Assembly: GCA_023459355.1 (NCBI GenBank)
Contig: JAEWUM010000013.1
Span: 87,033 to 151,032, forward strand
Source of the DNA: Bacteroidota bacterium
GTDB taxonomy: Bacteria > Bacteroidota > Bacteroidia > Bacteroidales > Paludibacteraceae
Direction of reading: 5' to 3'
DNA length: 64,000 bases
Below are positions 51,698 to 60,197 of this stretch, in pieces. Each line of letters starts with the position of its first letter. The stretch's first letter is position 1. A program made the translations under genes and the position numbers. Below the pieces are notes generated by a model, which was not told where the DNA came from, did no database searches, and saw only the letters and a program-made list of their open reading frames with translations.

Positions 51698-51905
51698 TGC
51701 ATAATGTCAATCCGTTCCAAATCATTTGAGCTTTGATTTGAAAAAAATGTGCACGAATGTTTAATTGTAATAATTACAAAAGAAAAATGGAGAAAGTGAA
51801 ATGAAATTTGTTAAAATGCTTAACAAATGAAATAGAGGGTGTGTGTGAATTCAGAAAAAAGAAGCAATAATGATGGATGAGTAAGCATTAATATGATGTA
51901 GACTA

Positions 51906-54125
51906 TTACTCTCCCAGTTCCAGTTGATTTCTAACCAGATTGAAGTATTCGGATTGATTGGAAACAAGTTCCTGATGGGTGCCTTTTTCTGTAATCATAC
52001 CGTTTTTCAGCACGATGATTTGATCCGCGTTTTTTACGGTAGATAAGCGGTGGGCGATGACAATCACAGTCTTTCCGTGGAAGAATTTTTGCAGGTTATC
52101 ATAGATGTGTTTTTCGCTTTCGGCATCAAGTGAGCTTGTTGCTTCATCGAAAAAAATATAATGCGGATTTTTATATACTGCCCTGGCAATCAGGATGCGC
52201 TGTCGTTGACCACCGGAGATTCCATTCCCGTCGGTGCCGATTTTTGTTTTATAACCCAAAGGTAAAGAGTCAATATAATTGTCAAGAAAGGCTGTTTGGG
52301 TTGCAGTTTTTAGCTTCTCAGGGTCTATATCCTCATCTCCCGTCGCGATATTACGTTCGATGGTGTCTGAGAAAATATACCCATCCTGCATTACTACGCC
52401 TGTATTCTGACGCAGACTTTGGGCTGATAGCTGATTGATATTGTCTTGATTATAAAGGACGGTTCCTTCAACGGGACTGAAGAATTTCAATAATAACTTC
52501 AGTAGCGTTGTTTTTCCGCTACCACTTGTTCCCACGATGGCTGTAATTTTACCTTCGGGAATAAATAAATCGATATCTTTCAGAACGAAGGGCGACAATG
52601 GTCCCTGATATTGAAATGAGACATTATATAATGTTATCCCTTTTGTTACAGATTTCAGTTGTATCGGACTGTATATATTTAATGGCAGTTGTTCGGGTTG
52701 TTCTTCGTCGGGGTTGTTTTGGACTTCATTCAGTCGCTCCAGCGACAATCGGGCATCCTGCAGGGAACGGAAAAAGATGACAAGCTGGTTGACCGGAGAG
52801 TTCATTTGCCCGATGATATAGGAAATGCCCATCAATTCACCCAGGGTCATTTGTCCGATTACCACATTGTATGCAGCTAAAAAAGTGACGATGATGTTTT
52901 TAGATTGATTGAAAAATTCGAAGCCTGAATGTTGAAACTGGTCAATTTTCAGCAAACGCAGGTTAATTTTATAGAGCTTTTGCTGAATATTTTCCCATTC
53001 TTTGCATTTGTATGCTTCAAACTGATTAAGTTTCATTTCTGAAACCCCGTTGATTAACTCATAGATGGAACTTTGATTCTTGCTTTGCTCCTGAAATTTA
53101 AAGTAATCAACAATTTTTCGTTTACGAAGCCAATAAAATGACCATATAACCGCGATGGCAGTAAGTATGAGATAAATTGCCAAAATATTGATGTCATAGT
53201 AACACAATACCCCGAAATAAACCGAGAATGTGATGATTGAAAAAGCTGTCAGTATCGTTTGGGATGTAATGAAATTTTCAATGCGTTCGTTGTCCTGTAT
53301 GCGCTGCTGGAGATCCCCAATCATTTTGGACTCAAAGAATTTAATCGGCAACCGAAGCATTTTCTTCAGAAACCCGGCGATAATCCGGATGCTTAGCTTT
53401 GTTCCTGTTTGGAGCGCGATCCGGTTCCTGATGATTTCGAACGTAATCAGTCCGAAAAATAAAGCCAGTTGTGCGAGCAGGATGAGGGTTATAAAATTAA
53501 GGTCTTTGTAATTAATTCCTTTGTCGATCAGGTTTTGGGTTAAAAAAGGGAATGTCAGATTGATACCACTCCCTATAAGCAGCAACAACATCATGGCGAT
53601 AAGTTGTTTCTTGAAAGGATTCAGGTAGCTTAACAGGTATCTGATGGAAGGTTTTTGTGTGTTTGGTTCTTGCAGTTCTGAAAATTCAGTTGAAGGTTCC
53701 AAAAACAGAGCCACTCCTTCCTCGTCTCCGCTGAGATATGAAAATTCAAATTTCTGCTGATTAAGGGATATGAATCCATAGGCAGGGTCAGCAAGTTTAA
53801 ATACATATTTCCTTGAAAACGGAGATTTGCTGATTTTCCTTAATACAACGAAATGATTTTGGTTCCAGTGTATGATGCAAGGTAAGGATACTTGTGAAGA
53901 AATGACCAGTCCAATCAATTTTTCCAGTGTAAGTTTAGCCGGTAAGGTTGAAAAGCCAATTTTCTCAGCTGCTTGCGATATGCCAAGTAAGGTAACACCT
54001 TCGCGTGTCATAAAGGTGTTTTCGCGCAGGTACTGTATGTCGTATGTTTTACCGTAATGATTTGCAATCATCGATATGCAGGCCGGACCGCAATCCATCA
54101 AATCGTGTTGGGGTGTGAATTTCAT
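51906..54125 (-). CDS. Peptidase C39-containing ABC exporter (RiPP transporter)
   Basis: A 739-residue half-transporter that removes the leader after a double glycine and exports the peptide. The N-terminal C39 peptidase (1-130) has Cys12 (DLMDCGPACIS), His91 (NHFVVL) and Asp113 (LADPAYG), a complete catalytic set. A six-helix membrane domain spans about 165-440. The ATPase has Walker A GTSGSGKTT, signature ISGGQRQR and Walker B HYIFFDEATSSLD. It follows the radical SAM gene by 56 nt. No HlyD-type adaptor gene is seen beside it, unlike many such clusters. Confidence 0.94.
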   Translation of the reverse strand: MKFTPQHDLMDCGPACISMIANHYGKTYDIQYLRENTFMTREGVTLLGISQAAEKIGFSTLPAKLTLEKLIGLVISSQVSLPCIIHWNQNHFVVLRKISKSPFSRKYVFKLADPAYGFISLNQQKFEFSYLSGDEEGVALFLEPSTEFSELQEPNTQKPSIRYLLSYLNPFKKQLIAMMLLLLIGSGINLTFPFLTQNLIDKGINYKDLNFITLILLAQLALFFGLITFEIIRNRIALQTGTKLSIRIIAGFLKKMLRLPIKFFESKMIGDLQQRIQDNERIENFITSQTILTAFSIITFSVYFGVLCYYDINILAIYLILTAIAVIWSFYWLRKRKIVDYFKFQEQSKNQSSIYELINGVSEMKLNQFEAYKCKEWENIQQKLYKINLRLLKIDQFQHSGFEFFNQSKNIIVTFLAAYNVVIGQMTLGELMGISYIIGQMNSPVNQLVIFFRSLQDARLSLERLNEVQNNPDEEQPEQLPLNIYSPIQLKSVTKGITLYNVSFQYQGPLSPFVLKDIDLFIPEGKITAIVGTSGSGKTTLLKLLLKFFSPVEGTVLYNQDNINQLSAQSLRQNTGVVMQDGYIFSDTIERNIATGDEDIDPEKLKTATQTAFLDNYIDSLPLGYKTKIGTDGNGISGGQRQRILIARAVYKNPHYIFFDEATSSLDAESEKHIYDNLQKFFHGKTVIVIAHRLSTVKNADQIIVLKNGMITEKGTHQELVSNQSEYFNLVRNQLELGE

Positions 54126-54181
54126 GTGTTTTTATTATAATCAATATCAACATAGACAGAAAGAAAATCAGGGCAATCGCA

Positions 54182-55474
54182 TCAGCTAATCGCGTATATC
54201 AGCTTTTCCAGGATGATATCAATTTTCTTTTTTTCATCAAAACCGTTTACGCAGTATTCCTTACCCTTGTTTTCAATTGTTTTTTGAGAGCAGGAACCGT
54301 TGCAAACGGGCATGATAGTGCATTTCAAGCAGGGTGGATTCTTGAATTTGGCATTCATCCGTTCGATATATTTTTTATTCCATACGATTTCTCCTTCGTC
54401 AGTTAAAACTCCCTCTCTGTTTTCTGTTTTGAAATCTCTGGCTGTACATTTGAAAACATCACCGTTGAAATTGATGGTTGCCTGATTTTGTTTGTCCGCA
54501 TAACAGGAGTATTGAACGGTATCGGTGAATCGTGCATAATTTGTTTGCAGTCCTTTTGATTTAAAGTATTCAATGGTTTTCAAAATTTCATTGTTCAGAT
54601 TAGTTTCTTCTTGCCAAACCTGATGAAAAGAGAAACTAATCAATTCTTTTTCCTTTTCAGTCAGGTCGGTAAAATCCTGTACGATAAGTACGAGATCATC
54701 GTTAATGGTTTCTTTCGAGAGATTGATACGGCATGTTACATGGAGCTTGTGTTTCAGACAGGATTTGATGTTTGTGATAATCCGATCGTAGCTGCCGATT
54801 TCTTTGGAAACAGAACGTACCTGATTGTGTCGTTGGCGGTGTCCGTCTAAAGTTATCTGAAATGATCTTACACCGAGTCGGGTGCACTCCGAAAGTGTTT
54901 TTTCATTGATTAGCAGTCCGTTTGAAGTGAAATCAGACTGAAAAATAATTTTTTTATTGTGATTGTCAATACAGGACCGAACATGTTCCAGAATAGGCAT
55001 CACTACTTGATTGAAATACAGCAAAGGCTCTCCTCCGAACCAACCAATTGACAGATATTTTATCGCCGGATTGCTTAATTTATTGTCGATAAGTTTCTTT
55101 ATTTTCTCTATCTCGGGTTTTCCCATTTTTGAATCTTTGATATGCGTTTCGTAACAGTACCAGCATTTGAAATTGCAGTTCATGGTGGGATTGATAATGA
55201 GATGGAAAAATTCCGGGTTGCAATCGATAGAGTGTACCTTGTCTTTGACGAGTTTCAGTTCATCTGTATCATTCGGAATGAAAAAGCGTTTCTGAACTAG
55301 TACGTCATAAAATTCCGGATGAATGTCTTTCAGTTTATCAACATCATCTGATTTCATTTGTTGATAAAGCTGGTGTAATTCGGGTGTCAGAAAGATAAAA
55401 TCATTTTCAAGAGAATTGTATCCAATAATACAATTTTCATAAGGGAAAAAGGTGTTAAACTGACTGTTTTTCAT
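54182..55474 (-). CDS. Radical SAM-SPASM peptide maturase (GG-Bacteroidales type)
   Basis: A 430-residue enzyme expected to modify the two precursor peptides next to it. The radical SAM motif is C100-x3-C104-x2-C107 (NPTMNCNFKCWYCYETH), followed by GWFGGEPLLYFNQVVMP. The C-terminal SPASM region carries a cysteine set for auxiliary clusters (FNGDVFKCTARDF; PPCLKCTIMPVCNGSCSQKTIENKGKEYC). The N-terminal 90 residues (PYENCIIGYNSLENDFIFLT) are the recognition-like domain seen in maturases of GG-leader peptides. Likely chemistry is a thioether, epimerisation or C-C crosslink; the sequence does not tell which. Confidence 0.88.
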   Translation of the reverse strand: MKNSQFNTFFPYENCIIGYNSLENDFIFLTPELHQLYQQMKSDDVDKLKDIHPEFYDVLVQKRFFIPNDTDELKLVKDKVHSIDCNPEFFHLIINPTMNCNFKCWYCYETHIKDSKMGKPEIEKIKKLIDNKLSNPAIKYLSIGWFGGEPLLYFNQVVMPILEHVRSCIDNHNKKIIFQSDFTSNGLLINEKTLSECTRLGVRSFQITLDGHRQRHNQVRSVSKEIGSYDRIITNIKSCLKHKLHVTCRINLSKETINDDLVLIVQDFTDLTEKEKELISFSFHQVWQEETNLNNEILKTIEYFKSKGLQTNYARFTDTVQYSCYADKQNQATINFNGDVFKCTARDFKTENREGVLTDEGEIVWNKKYIERMNAKFKNPPCLKCTIMPVCNGSCSQKTIENKGKEYCVNGFDEKKKIDIILEKLIYAIS

Positions 55475-55583
55475 AGTTTTAATTTCTAATTTCTACTGTC
55501 TACTGCCTGCAGACTTGTTTATAATAAGCTCCCGGCTTTAACTTTACAACCAGGTTGCCATGTCGCAGTCGGAAGCTTGTTTT

Positions 55584-55760
55584 TTAACACATAATATTAA
55601 TGCAGGTACAGTTACCGCAATTAAAAATGTTGGTTCTTGTTCTTGGTATCCTGAATCCACCTTTGAGCTTTAATAGTTGGTCGGATGTCAGGATGCTAAA
55701 ACCTTCTTCAAGAAATTTGTTTCCTGAAAGTAATTTGTCAACTTTCTTTTTCGATTCCAT
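55584..55760 (-). CDS. RiPP precursor peptide 1 (58 aa, GG leader, four Cys)
   Basis: A short frame from ATG 55760 to TAA 55584. The leader (1-35) MESKKKVDKL...GFSILTSDQLLKLKGG ends in a double glycine (G34-G35). The core (36-58) FRIPRTRTNIFNCGNCTCIN-IMC has cysteines at 48, 51, 53 and 58, the last being the C-terminal residue. Leader and core both align with precursor 2. It lies 110 nt upstream of the radical SAM gene. Being under 60 codons it is easily missed by ORF thresholds. Confidence 0.88.
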   Translation of the reverse strand: MESKKKVDKLLSGNKFLEEGFSILTSDQLLKLKGGFRIPRTRTNIFNCGNCTCINIMC

Positions 55761-55798
55761 AATTGAAGTGTTTTTTCAATGAATGGTGTCGCTACTGA

Positions 55799-55987
55799 TT
55801 AACAGTGAATGTTTGTACAGGCGCAGTTACTGCAATTTCCAGCATTGAGATCTCCGACTGGATTTCTTGAGTTTAAACCACCTTTCAGTTTGTCAAGTTG
55901 ATTCACATTTAAAACGGTAAATCCATTTTTGAAAGCGCCATCTTCGGCATACAATTTTGCTAATTTGTTCGTCGATTTCATAAACAT
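55799..55987 (-). CDS. RiPP precursor peptide 2 (62 aa, GG leader, four Cys)
   Basis: Leader (1-37) with NGFTVLNVNQLDKLKGG, ending G36-G37; the first two residues may be dispensable because Met3 is a second start. Core (38-62) LNSRNPVGDLNAGNCSNCAC-TNIHC has cysteines at 52, 55, 57 and 62: the same spacing (3, 2, 5) as precursor 1 and again a C-terminal Cys. Shared core text is N-C-x-N-C-x-C-x-N-I-x-C. It is 38 nt upstream of precursor 1 on the same strand. Confidence 0.88.
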   Translation of the reverse strand: MFMKSTNKLAKLYAEDGAFKNGFTVLNVNQLDKLKGGLNSRNPVGDLNAGNCSNCACTNIHC

Positions 55988-56070
55988 TTAATTTTAAATT
56001 AATAATTAAGTAATTAGATTCTCTTTTTTGAGCAGACATGGAATCATCGGTCTGCCTGATTGCAATCAAG
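55988..56070. other. Spacer with a stem-loop between receptor and precursor genes
   Basis: 83 bp, AT-rich, with a gcagac...gtctgc stem-loop at about 56034-56057. There is no T tract on either strand after it, so it is more likely an RNA processing or stabilising element that favours precursor mRNA than a terminator (inference). No TAnnTTTG box seen. Confidence 0.4.
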
Positions 56071-58278
56071 TTATTTTATCCGTTCTTGTTCTTCGGTATT
56101 GCTTATATTGTGTTTGGTAGCGCGCAGATTCCGGTTGCCAAATTTGTAGCCGATAAATAGCCTAATGTTTTGGGTATCGCCGTAATTATCATACACATAC
56201 CTGATGTTGTTAGAGGTGATAGTTGATTTCGCGTGATTGGTCCGCAAGATGTCGTTGGCAGTCAGCGATAGAATCAGGTTCTCGTTGAAAAGCTGAAGTT
56301 TGATGCTTGCATACAATATATAAAGTGATTCGATGTGATTGTAGGCTGCCAGGTGCGGAAATTCGTAAAAGAGCCCAAGGTTTAGCATGCATGTTTTCTT
56401 TTTGTTCAGTGTAAAGTCATTGTTCGTGTATAATCTCCCGCTCACTATGTTCGTTGTCGGGATGGCAGCAGTCAGTGTTGCTTCTTTTCGCATGTAATAA
56501 GCTGCTGCATAGTTGTAGGAAGTCCACCACGGGAATGTGTCAAACAACCAGCTTTCAGACAGTCCGGCGCTGAAATAATTGACACAATTTTCAGGATAAT
56601 GACGTACAATCCTGGTGCTGGGATCTACAAACGGGAAACTGAAATAATCACCCGAAACGGCTGTGTACCAAATTTTGTGTTCAAAATTGGATGTGCTCAA
56701 TGCGAATTCAAGATTATCAGCATAAGAAGGTTTCAGGAAAGGATTTCCTTCATTATAATCATAGGCGTTAAAATACGATTTGAAGGGATTTAATGTCATG
56801 TAGTCAGGCCGGTTAAGTCTGCGGCTAAAATTAATACCTGCTGATCTTTCTTCGTTTAATTGATAATTCAGGAAACAACTTGGAAATACACGCAAGTAAC
56901 GATTAGTTGTAGTCTGATTGAGTGTTTGAGAATATCCTTCTGTCGTTGTATTTTCCAATCTGAAGCCAATTTGCATATCCAGCTTCTTTGAAAATTGTTT
57001 GGTTGCAGAACAATAAACTGCCTGAATCTTTTCTTTGTAGTTAAAAATATTGGTTTGGTTTTCGTCGATGATATTATGGCCAGTACTGTTATCATAAAAA
57101 ACAAAATCATTTTTGTTTTCTGAAAACGACACTTTGCCCCCGAAATTCAGGTTTACCCATTTCAGAGGCAGGTCAACATGAATTTTTGCTGCGTAATTCG
57201 TTACTTTACCATTGTTGCAGTTGATGTTGGCATAATACAAGTCAGGTAGCAGGTTACTGCCGGCATCGTATGTGTTTCCAAGATTGTTGATTGAATCGAA
57301 TCCGTTGTAAATAAAGTAATCAAAATCAGCGACGATCTTTTTGCCGAGTGAGTCTATTTTTGTGATGCTGTGTAAATTGAAGGCATTCAAATAGCTATTT
57401 TTGCTCACATTTCTCACAGTAAGCATGTATTCTTTTAAAAATCCGTCCGTGTCATATATATTAGTAGTGATGTGGTTGTTTGTACGGTAGTTGCCCGAGA
57501 GGTTGCCAAAATACAGGGCTCCGACAGTCCATCGGTTGTTTATTTCATAGTCGAACCCTGCGTTTCCGTTGATTAAATTGGTGTTACCTTTAAATGGTGC
57601 AGTTAAAATCCAGGTTTCATCCCCATAGGATATTGAGTTCTTCATGTCGTAAAAAGTCTGTCTGAAATCGGAAGTGAAACCCGAATAAAATGAGAGTTTT
57701 CTGGTTCTAAAATTAAATTCTGCACCAGCATTCCCCTGTGGATAGGTTGCTTGCGTATAACTTCCCCTCAGATTCAGGTTCCATGAATCGTTGGTCGCCG
57801 TTTTCAATACAATATTGACAATGCCGCTGTTACCTTCCGCGTCGTATCTGGCAGATGGCGCCGAAATCACTTCGATGGATTTAACAGAAGCTGTTGGTAT
57901 GCCTTTTAAATAAGCCGATAGACTTTCTCCACTGAGCGGAATTATCCTGTCGTTGATGGTGATTGTTACATTACTTTTCGCCGTCATGCTGATTTGATCA
58001 TCCTGTATTTGTACCCCCGGAGTCATGCGCAAAGCCTCAAAAATATTGCTGCCGGAATTATTTAAGGTGTTTTCTACATGGAAAATCAGACGATCATTTT
58101 TTCTGACGAACAATTTCTTGCGGGCAACTACATTAACTTCCTTTAGTTGTAATTTCCAGGCCGATGTGTCGGTTGCGTTTGGAATGCTGTTGGAATGTTG
58201 TGAAGTTTGGGCTGTAAGGTCGTTGAAAAATACCAGCAATAGAAATGATACGGGAAAAACGAGTTGATAAAATTTCAT
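56071..58278 (-). CDS. Outer-membrane beta-barrel receptor of the RiPP cluster
   Basis: A 735-residue protein from the ATG at 58278 (MKFYQLVFPVSFLLLVFFNDLTAQ, a signal peptide); the upstream frame is non-coding in look. A plug-like domain follows (LKEVNVVARKKLFVRKNDRLIFHVENTLNNSGSNIFEALRMTPGV ... PSARYDAEGNSGIVNIVLKT), then a long barrel of the OMP_b-brl_3 type. It lacks a carboxypeptidase-regulatory domain. Same strand and just upstream of the precursors, so it is probably part of the cluster: an outer-membrane exit, or the receptor of the finished peptide. Confidence 0.8.
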   Translation of the reverse strand: MKFYQLVFPVSFLLLVFFNDLTAQTSQHSNSIPNATDTSAWKLQLKEVNVVARKKLFVRKNDRLIFHVENTLNNSGSNIFEALRMTPGVQIQDDQISMTAKSNVTITINDRIIPLSGESLSAYLKGIPTASVKSIEVISAPSARYDAEGNSGIVNIVLKTATNDSWNLNLRGSYTQATYPQGNAGAEFNFRTRKLSFYSGFTSDFRQTFYDMKNSISYGDETWILTAPFKGNTNLINGNAGFDYEINNRWTVGALYFGNLSGNYRTNNHITTNIYDTDGFLKEYMLTVRNVSKNSYLNAFNLHSITKIDSLGKKIVADFDYFIYNGFDSINNLGNTYDAGSNLLPDLYYANINCNNGKVTNYAAKIHVDLPLKWVNLNFGGKVSFSENKNDFVFYDNSTGHNIIDENQTNIFNYKEKIQAVYCSATKQFSKKLDMQIGFRLENTTTEGYSQTLNQTTTNRYLRVFPSCFLNYQLNEERSAGINFSRRLNRPDYMTLNPFKSYFNAYDYNEGNPFLKPSYADNLEFALSTSNFEHKIWYTAVSGDYFSFPFVDPSTRIVRHYPENCVNYFSAGLSESWLFDTFPWWTSYNYAAAYYMRKEATLTAAIPTTNIVSGRLYTNNDFTLNKKKTCMLNLGLFYEFPHLAAYNHIESLYILYASIKLQLFNENLILSLTANDILRTNHAKSTITSNNIRYVYDNYGDTQNIRLFIGYKFGNRNLRATKHNISNTEEQERIK

Positions 58279-58395
58279 ATAGAATTTAAGTGCTAATGTG
58301 TAAAAATCAGAATCGGTTATGTTAATAGAAAATAATCTATGCAAAGATTGAAATAATTTCTGAACAAAAACTTGCTTTTTATTGCAGTTTTATTG

Positions 58396-58403
58396 TAATT
58401 TTG
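58396..58403 (+). promoter_or_regulatory. Putative -7 box of the XRE regulator gene
   Basis: TAATTTTG fits TAnnTTTG, with a TTGC about 20 bp upstream (around 58368). A good AGGAGA ribosome-binding sequence (about 58431) lies before the GTG start, unusual in this window, where most genes lack one. Confidence 0.55.
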
Positions 58404-58444
58404 TGCAAAATCTAAATACTTATTTATAAAGGAGAAGTTTTATC

Positions 58445-58804
58445 GTGTACAAAAGTAAGCTAATAAAAATGCGCAGAAAGCTGGGTTTTACGCAGGACAG
58501 GATGGCGGAAGCGCTTTGTATGGATGTTTCGTGTTACTGTCGGCGTGAAAGTGGACAGATTAAAATTCCGGCTGAGCAGTGGTTGAGAATAGCAAAGATC
58601 CTGGGAGTGTCCCTGGAAGAGATATACGAGTCGGAGGATGAGCTCATTGCTGTTGTGGATAGAAATGATGCTACTATTAACTGTGCTGAAGTGAGGCAAT
58701 ATACCCTGCCCGAAGAAATCTTAGATAGGTATCAGAAACACATCGAAATGCTGGAAATGGAACTCAACCGGCTGAAAGAATTGCTGAAACTGGCTGCTCG
58801 ATAA
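58445..58804 (+). CDS. XRE-family regulator next to the RiPP cluster
   Basis: A 119-residue protein that starts with GTG, supported by an AGGAGA sequence about 10 nt upstream. The N-terminal helix-turn-helix is IKMRRKLGFTQDRMAEALCMDVSCYCRRESGQIKIPAEQWLRIAKIL, and the C-terminal helix (ILDRYQKHIEMLEMELNRLKELLKLAAR) is a probable coiled coil for dimerisation. Divergent from the barrel receptor gene (166 bp between starts), so it is placed to control the RiPP operon. Confidence 0.85.
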   Translation: MYKSKLIKMRRKLGFTQDRMAEALCMDVSCYCRRESGQIKIPAEQWLRIAKILGVSLEEIYESEDELIAVVDRNDATINCAEVRQYTLPEEILDRYQKHIEMLEMELNRLKELLKLAAR

Positions 58805-58849
58805 TAGCGTGCCATGGTAAGCTAACGGTGCGTTGTCCGCAGCCTTGCT

Positions 58850-60127
58850 TTAAGCGGGTTCTTGTCGGGTTTGTTTGGGTTGAACAAGTTTGGCCACGAA
58901 GACATCACCGGTGACATTCACCACGGTACGCAGCATGTCGAGCGGGCGGTCGATACCCAGGATGAGTACCAGTCCTTCCGCAGGAATGCCGACGGTTGTG
59001 AGTACCATGACCGTCATAACCACGCTGGCTCCCGGAACACCCGGGGTGCCGATGGAGGCCAATACGGTCAGGAAAACTACACTCAGAATCTGCGCGAAAG
59101 TAAGATCCATGCCGAATATTTGCGCGATAAACAAGATAGCTACGGCCTGATAAGCGCTGGTTCCATCCATGTTGATGGTGGTGCCCACAGGGAAGACGAA
59201 CGAAGCAGTTTCTTCCGGGACACCGAGGGCTTTCTGACTGTGTTCCATCGTGAAAGGAAGCGTAGCAGCACTGGAGCTGGTCGAAAAGGCCATCAGTTGA
59301 ATGGGGAAAACACCTTTCAGGAAGTCTTTGATGTTGTATTTAACAATCAGTTTGAGTAAGACGGGGTAGAAGATGAAAGCAATCAGGAATAAGGTAATGA
59401 CAACCGTCAGGGCATACAGTCCGAGCGAAGCGAACATTTCCCCATCGCCCCCCATGTCTGCAATCAATCCTGCCATCAGGGCAAATACGCCAACCGGCGC
59501 AGCAAGCATAATCAGGTCGATGATTTTGAGTATGACCGTGTTGGTGGCTTCGATGATGGGGGAGAGGACTTTGGCTGTTTCTCCGCCAATGAGTACAATG
59601 GCAATGCCAACGAGAATGGCGACAAAAATAACCTGCAACATCGCGGAGTTGTCGCTACCGGCAGCCAGCAGGTTTTCCGGTACCATGTCGATGATAAAAC
59701 TGAGCGGGCCGGTTTCCTTTATTTTCTCCGCGTTTTCGAGTCCGACTTCCAGGTTTTCAGCGTACATTTCCTTATAAGTAGCTGCTTTCTCGTGCGGAAA
59801 CATCTTTCCCGGTTGTATGAGACTTACCATACCCACTCCCATGATCACAGCAATGAGGGTTGTGACCATGTAAATAGCCAGTGTGCGCAATCCCAGTCGC
59901 GACAGCTTCGCGAAATCCTGCATCTGACTGATGCCTTTGATTAAAGATATAAATACAAGGGGAATGGCAATGAGTTTGAGTAGCCGGATGAAGATAGTCC
60001 CCCAGGGTTTTACCCAGTCGGTGATAATTTGTGCCTGACCAATGAATAAAAAGAGATAGCCGAAACCGATACCAACGGCTATGGCGATTAATATTTGGAG
60101 ATAGAGGGGGAGTTTTTTCATGCTCAT
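58850..60127 (-). CDS. Dicarboxylate/amino acid:cation symporter (DAACS family)
   Basis: An inner-membrane Na+- or H+-coupled carrier of 425 residues, GltP/DctA-like. Diagnostic segments are AFSTSSSAATLPFTMEHSQKALGVPEE (serine-rich hairpin), FVFPVGTTINMDGTSAYQAVA and LVLILGIDRPLDMLRTVVNVTGD. The substrate (glutamate, aspartate or C4-dicarboxylate) cannot be fixed. The start may be the ATG at 60121. Its -7 box (TATATTTG on the - strand, 60172-60179) lies right behind the terminator hairpin of the upstream uracil permease gene. Confidence 0.92.
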   Translation of the reverse strand: MSMKKLPLYLQILIAIAVGIGFGYLFLFIGQAQIITDWVKPWGTIFIRLLKLIAIPLVFISLIKGISQMQDFAKLSRLGLRTLAIYMVTTLIAVIMGVGMVSLIQPGKMFPHEKAATYKEMYAENLEVGLENAEKIKETGPLSFIIDMVPENLLAAGSDNSAMLQVIFVAILVGIAIVLIGGETAKVLSPIIEATNTVILKIIDLIMLAAPVGVFALMAGLIADMGGDGEMFASLGLYALTVVITLFLIAFIFYPVLLKLIVKYNIKDFLKGVFPIQLMAFSTSSSAATLPFTMEHSQKALGVPEETASFVFPVGTTINMDGTSAYQAVAILFIAQIFGMDLTFAQILSVVFLTVLASIGTPGVPGASVVMTVMVLTTVGIPAEGLVLILGIDRPLDMLRTVVNVTGDVFVAKLVQPKQTRQEPA

Positions 60128-60138
60128 TAGATAAAAAA

Positions 60139-60171
60139 TCCGTCCTGAAAAGTGATGATTTTCAGGACGGA
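60139..60171 (-). terminator. Intrinsic terminator of the uracil permease gene
   Basis: A 13-bp perfect stem (60139-60151 with 60159-60171), 7-nt loop, followed on the - strand by a T run (60138-60133). It lies 27 bp past the permease stop. The -7 box for the next gene (60172-60179) abuts the stem, so the hairpin would also fall in that gene's 5' leader. Confidence 0.8.
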
Positions 60172-60197
60172 CAAATATAATGTATTTTTTCGAGAAA

